DNA of 64,000 bases from Parapristionchus giblindavisi (taxonomy: Eukaryota; Nematoda; Chromadorea; Rhabditida; Diplogasteridae), in the NCBI GenBank assembly GCA_943737045.1, contig CALSFV010000017.1, forward strand, positions 310,001 to 374,000. The letters are read 5' to 3'. Positions within the stretch are counted from its first letter, which is position 1; the number at the start of each line of letters is the position of its first letter. The notes below the pieces were generated by a model. That model did not search any database. It was not told the origin of the DNA and saw nothing but the letters and a program-made list of their open reading frames with translations. This document shows, piece after piece, positions 60,072 to 64,000 of the stretch. The position numbers were made by a program, and so were the translations under genes.

Positions 60072-61968
60072 GAGACCGTTTGCGTATGAATCGACTAAAA
60101 TTAGTGAACACTGAAAATCAAATTTTGGGGATTGGATTTCTCATGGGGGCTGTTGATGATGGTCATGTTCATTTTGCACCTAGAGCCAGCGTTGAGGTCA
60201 GACGACGTCGCGTTGAAATCGCGTTTTTAGTCATTTATCGTCAACCGATGGTGCTAAAATTTGCAGACTGTGCCTACTTGGGCAGAATTTGATGGCGATC
60301 ACTCCAGTCCAATTCATTTTCATGAAAAAGATTCTTAAATTTTCAAAAAAAAATTGAATTTATCTCAACGGCAAAAGTGCATTTTGCGAGATACATACAG
60401 GGTGCGTGATAATTACGGGCACTCGATTATGTCAGATTGCGCAATCGCGGCTATTCGATATTTCGCAAAACCAGTTGCATCATTATGAAGAGTGGCCTTT
60501 CATATAAAATTGTTCGAGGTTTCAATCCGATTAGTCTAGTTAGTCAGCAAGGGCGAAGGCAAACTCCATGAGATCTACTATCCTGACGCTCTATCGAGAA
60601 GGAATCGAGCACACCTACATCTTATTTCTACTCAACTTTCCCAAGAGAACCGTCTACCACGCAAATCAACGGTATCATTAACTCGGCACGGAAGGTGACC
60701 GTCCAGGGAGAAGAACACCGGTGTCCGCAACTTCACCCCAGAACCGTGAGATAATTCTCTAGAAGATCTACCGTAACCCCACGCGGTCCATGGACGATAT
60801 GGTAGAAAGCTCGGTATCTTTGACCTCTTTATTCGCAAAATCGTCAAATATGGCCTGATGTAGCACCTATATACATAAGAACTGTAAATTGCTTGGTTTG
60901 AACCATCCTCAGATCAATCTGCGAAGAATGCGATGCCCTATCTTTCTCGACCGGTTTCACATTTACGAACATTTCACCGCTCTCTTTATTGACGAAAATA
61001 TTTTTACCCTCGACTTTATTTTCAATACTCCGAACGACATAATCATGGACCATGATACCAATGAATCAGCCAAACTGGGTTGGATCACCGGTAAACATCG
61101 CATCCTGCCTATGTGATTGTGCGAGTGGGCCTCTTCTCCACCGGTCGGATTCCTCTCTTCTTTCTATCGTCAGGCGTAAAGGCGAATATGAACTACTATG
61201 TCAATCTCATCCTGAAAGACGTACTCCTCTCCTGGACCAATTCTCACTTCTGTCGGCGCATTTGGATGCTGCAGCAGGATGGCGTACCCAGAAATACATT
61301 CGAGGCCACAACCAACTAAATAATGTGAAAGTACATGACTCAAAATGAATGAAAAACGCCCGCGACTAAGAATCCCCTGGACTTGAGCGTATTGGGGATT
61401 CAGGAGAGCAATATCTCCTCTACCAAGTACACTACTCTGCTCAGCCTGAAATGGACTCTCCTCTGAGCATGGGACACCGTCGACGATGACAATCACCGTA
61501 AACTGCCTATTGCAATCGATGAGCTCTTTCGGGCTAGCTTCAAAGCGAATGGGAGACAAATCGAAATCCACTGACATGTTCTTGCTACTAAATAATTGAA
61601 TAAATAATGATATGAAACTGGTTGCCCAAATCGCATTTTAAGGGGAGATATTGATAAAAGTTCGAGTGCCCGTAATTTTCACGCACCCTGTAGATCGGAT
61701 CGGAATGGGTTCAGGACGCCATGGAAAAAATATCAGCTAAGTGGTATCATGAGAGAAAGGCCCCCGTAGGCACAGTCTGCAAATTTTAGCATCAGCAGGC
61801 GACGAGAAATGACTAAAAAAGAGATTTCAACGCGACGTCGTCTGGACGGTGGCTCTAGGTGCAAAATGCATATGACCATCGTCATCAGCACCATTAAGAA
61901 CCCTAATCCCCAAAATTTGATTTTTTTGACTGTGCCGGCACTTAGTCGATTGTTACACAAAAGGCTTC
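60072..61968. repeat. GAGACCGTTTG-type element split by a mariner
   Basis: Left end GAGACCGTTTGCGTATGAAT, right end near-inverse (TTACACAAAAGGCTTC). The body is palindromic (CAACGCGACGTCGTC on both sides) and matches the relic at 8035-9937. The mariner at 60398-61690 is inserted within it. Confidence 0.75.
60398..61690 (+). mobile_element. Tc1/mariner element with dead transposase
   Basis: Ends CAGGGTGCGTGATAATTACG and inverse with TA on both sides, 1.29 kb. The plus strand in shifting frames reads DENIFTLDFIFNTPND (second catalytic block), NYYVNLILKDVLLSWTNSHF, RIWMLQQDGVPRNT and a C-terminus with KLPIAIDELFRASFKANG. Several frameshifts and stops. The size and TA duplication show a full-length but inactive copy. 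Confidence 0.85.
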
Positions 61969-62179
61969 ATATATTCTTCGTATTAAGTTTTTTTCGACGC
62001 TTAGAAGGAAATTTTTCACAAGCTTCCTTCGAGTTTTGATAATTGTCTATCAAAGTGTTTTTTTTTGTTGTAAAATCTCGCACGTCCACTGTTACGATCA
62101 TATCAAATGTCCACATATTACATCGAAAACTACCTCATTGTCAGTATTTTGTAATGAAAGAACACTCTGAAATATGTAC

Positions 62180-62376
62180 CTCAACAGACTCGTATTTATC
62201 ATCCTTCTTATGGTATAATTCCAATCTTGTTTTCATTTTGATCGCTGTTAGTTCTCTAATAATGCGTGATTTCAGCGCCCTTGCTGTCGACTTCGTAAAT
62301 ATTGAGAGGTACGTCGACAATGAATCGTAGCATTGCTTGGTATATTTGTTCCAGTCAAAGTCCTCGTCATATTGCA
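62180..62376 (-). CDS. Giant split gene, exon 2
   Basis: 197 nt from acceptor ATGCTTTGTAG to donor GTTGAG/GTACAT; phase 1 in and 0 out, matching both neighbours. The peptide is basic and helical (YDEDFDWNKYTKQCYDSL, RALKSRIIRELTAIKMKTRL, KKDDKYESVE). Confidence 0.85.
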
Positions 62377-62969
62377 CTACAAAGCATTATCATCTTCATT
62401 ATTGATTTTCGTTTCTTCTTCTTTCATCGCACGTTTCATTGTTTATTCATGAATACGTATAAATATTATTATATTATTATTAAAGAGATATGACATAATT
62501 ACTACATGCTATAATAATCTAATTTTTAGATTAAAAAATATCTAAATACTTTATCTATAGTTCTTCCTTTGTCAATTATTGTATCTTTAACTATTAGTGC
62601 AGTGGTTAGCGCGTATAACGGGTTCGAATCACATTCGAATATTCAGAAGAAAAAAACCAAAGCCTTTGCGAGCGTCAGCAATGAACTTTCAGCTCGCATT
62701 ACTGTATTCCAGAGCATCTACAATTTTAGCGGATTTTTTTTTCCATTGAGGAATATCTGATTATATACAGTGCAGTTCTCCTTGGTCAGTTTAGTCACGA
62801 AAAATTCGAGAGTCGCCTTCTTTAATCACCAAATTTAAACCAGTGCAGCATGTGTCTAACATATAACTTATACATATGTAACTTCTGCTTTATGTTGTTA
62901 GTCGTCATTTGTTCGAAATTGGGAAAGCGAAAATGGAGCAAGGTGTTCCTAATGTGTATTCGTTTAAGA
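62377..62969. other. Intron with a tRNA-like word
   Basis: At 62595-62634 TAGTGCAGTGGTTAGCGC and GGGTTCGAATC resemble A and B boxes but are only about 10 bp apart, too close for a tRNA, so a deleted SINE head is likely. Nothing else seen. Confidence 0.4.
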
Positions 62970-63322
62970 GCTCGGATCTGTAAGACTCGCGCATTGTCCG
63001 GACATTTCGCCAAGAATTTTGATTAAGGCCATTCCACTTTATGGGTGTAGGGTACCTTGGGCCCTGATTACAAAATGGTACTCAAAGTGGCCCTAGCAGT
63101 GGAAAGCTTGTTCGGTTGAAAAATATGAAAATCGAGTTTTCAAACTTGGCGACCACCTGGTACGCCGCGTTCCACTGCTAGGGCCACTTTGGGTACCATT
63201 TTGTAATGTGGGCCCAAGGTACCCTACACCCATAAAGTACTGTGGCCAGAATCAAAATTCTTGGCGAAATGTCCGTAATCTGGCCGAAATGCTCGAGTCT
63301 TACAGATCCGAGCTCTTAAGGT
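62970..63322. repeat. Palindromic MITE
   Basis: Arms 62970-63110 and 63175-63322 are inverse copies (AGAGCTCGGATCTGTAAGAC, TAGGGTACCTTGGGCCC). Confidence 0.85.
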
Positions 63323-63513
63323 GAAGCGCGGTTTGTTTCTCGCACGAGCGACTGAATAATAGGCAATATCACTCATATGGTTACGAAATACACTTTTCCT
63401 GCGTAATCGAGCAAAAGTTATTATGACTGAATACTGAATATTAATTTTAAATTGCCCTGAGTAGTTTAAAAAAATATGCGATAAACTAATGAGTAAGAGA
63501 AAGAACTTCTTAC

Positions 63514-64000
63514 ATTGTTGAGATTTCGCATTTTTCCTATAATCTTTTATGAATAATTCACTTTGTTTCGTAAGTCTTTTGACTAATTCATTGTCATGTA
63601 GTTCACTCCGCCAGTCATTATTTTCTATTTCATTTACCAATTTGTGAAGAATAATGCGCTTTTGAATTGATCCAGTGAAATTAAATTCATGAAGACTAAT
63701 GATCTCTTGTTTTAAAGCTGAAAACGCTTTCTTGTCTCCATAAAATCCATCGTAAAACTTTTTCTGCATCTTTGAATTGATCCTCTTACTCGGAAGCTCT
63801 AATTCGAAAAACCTATCGATCATATCTTTGTTTACAGTAGGAAGTACGAATCCATTAAACAAAGGCGGCTCTTCTGCTGATAGGTCACTCCAAGTAACGG
63901 ACAAAAGTAATTCTCCTGTTCTTATTCCCAGATCTTCAGAACACGATAGCAAAGTTGAGCAAACCTTCTCCAAGTGATATTCGTCAACCATTAGTTTTTC
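63514..64000 (-). CDS. Giant split gene, exon 1 in window (open at right edge)
   Basis: The frame is open from the window edge (EKLMVDEYHLEKVC...) to donor CAACAAT/GTAAGA at 63513, phase 1 out. The Met at 63991 is not necessarily a start, because the frame continues upstream of it. The peptide includes LLSCSEDLGIRTGELLLSV, TVNKDMIDRFFELELPSKRI and RKNAKSQQ, again mainly helical. Frame after the donor (CKKFFLLLISLSH) is intron read-through. Confidence 0.85.

Overview
This window looks like nuclear DNA of an invertebrate animal: AT-rich, with GT-AG introns, Tc1/mariner and RTE-type transposons, microsatellites, and very little coding sequence per kilobase. The type of mariner and LINE remnants would suit a crustacean or another arthropod. 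Some palindromic repeats look nematode-like. I cannot name the organism. I see no bacterial operons, viral genes, rRNA or intact tRNA genes.

The main content is one very large split gene on the minus strand that runs through the whole window and is open at both ends. I place 19 coding exons by hand, from 63514-64000 (first in the window) to 1-311 (last). They total about 6.2 kb, or about 2,080 codons. Almost every proposed junction keeps the reading frame: each donor phase matches the next acceptor phase. This is the best evidence that the separate open stretches belong to one gene. Most of the protein is charged and probably helical. The 456-codon exon at 14978-16348 differs: it carries four collagen-like G-x-x-G blocks alternating with short beta-type strands. 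I do not recognise the family.

The introns, about 90 percent of the window, are packed with mobile elements, most of them palindromic (foldback). They include Tc1/mariner-type elements with TA duplications (8.2-9.8, 27.8-29.1, 31.0-32.2, 46.2-47.65, 48.65-49.1, 60.4-61.7 kb). There are four elements with CAAGGGAA ends and 3-bp TAA/TTA/TGA duplications (17.6-18.6, 32.7-33.2, 40.4-40.9, 41.1-42.8 kb), and hAT-like MITEs with 8-bp duplications (21.3, 22.0, 54.6, 59.0 kb). A family with GAGGCCGTTTG ends occurs at 7.6, 11.8, 12.8, 26.4 and 50.3 kb, with a related family at 60.1 kb. There are also multi-kilobase foldbacks (2.5-4.8, 4.9-7.3, 20.3-23.7, 37.2-38.5, 54.4-56.7 kb) and pieces of LINEs. 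Many are nested, so relative ages can be read.

Three things stand out. A mariner-like element at 27.8-29.1 kb contains decayed exons resembling the last exons of the host gene in which it sits. A nine-copy palindrome around GCGGGCCCGC marks two repeats at 45.1 and 54.7 kb. A palindrome at 10.6-11.65 kb places two TATA-box-like promoters back to back.
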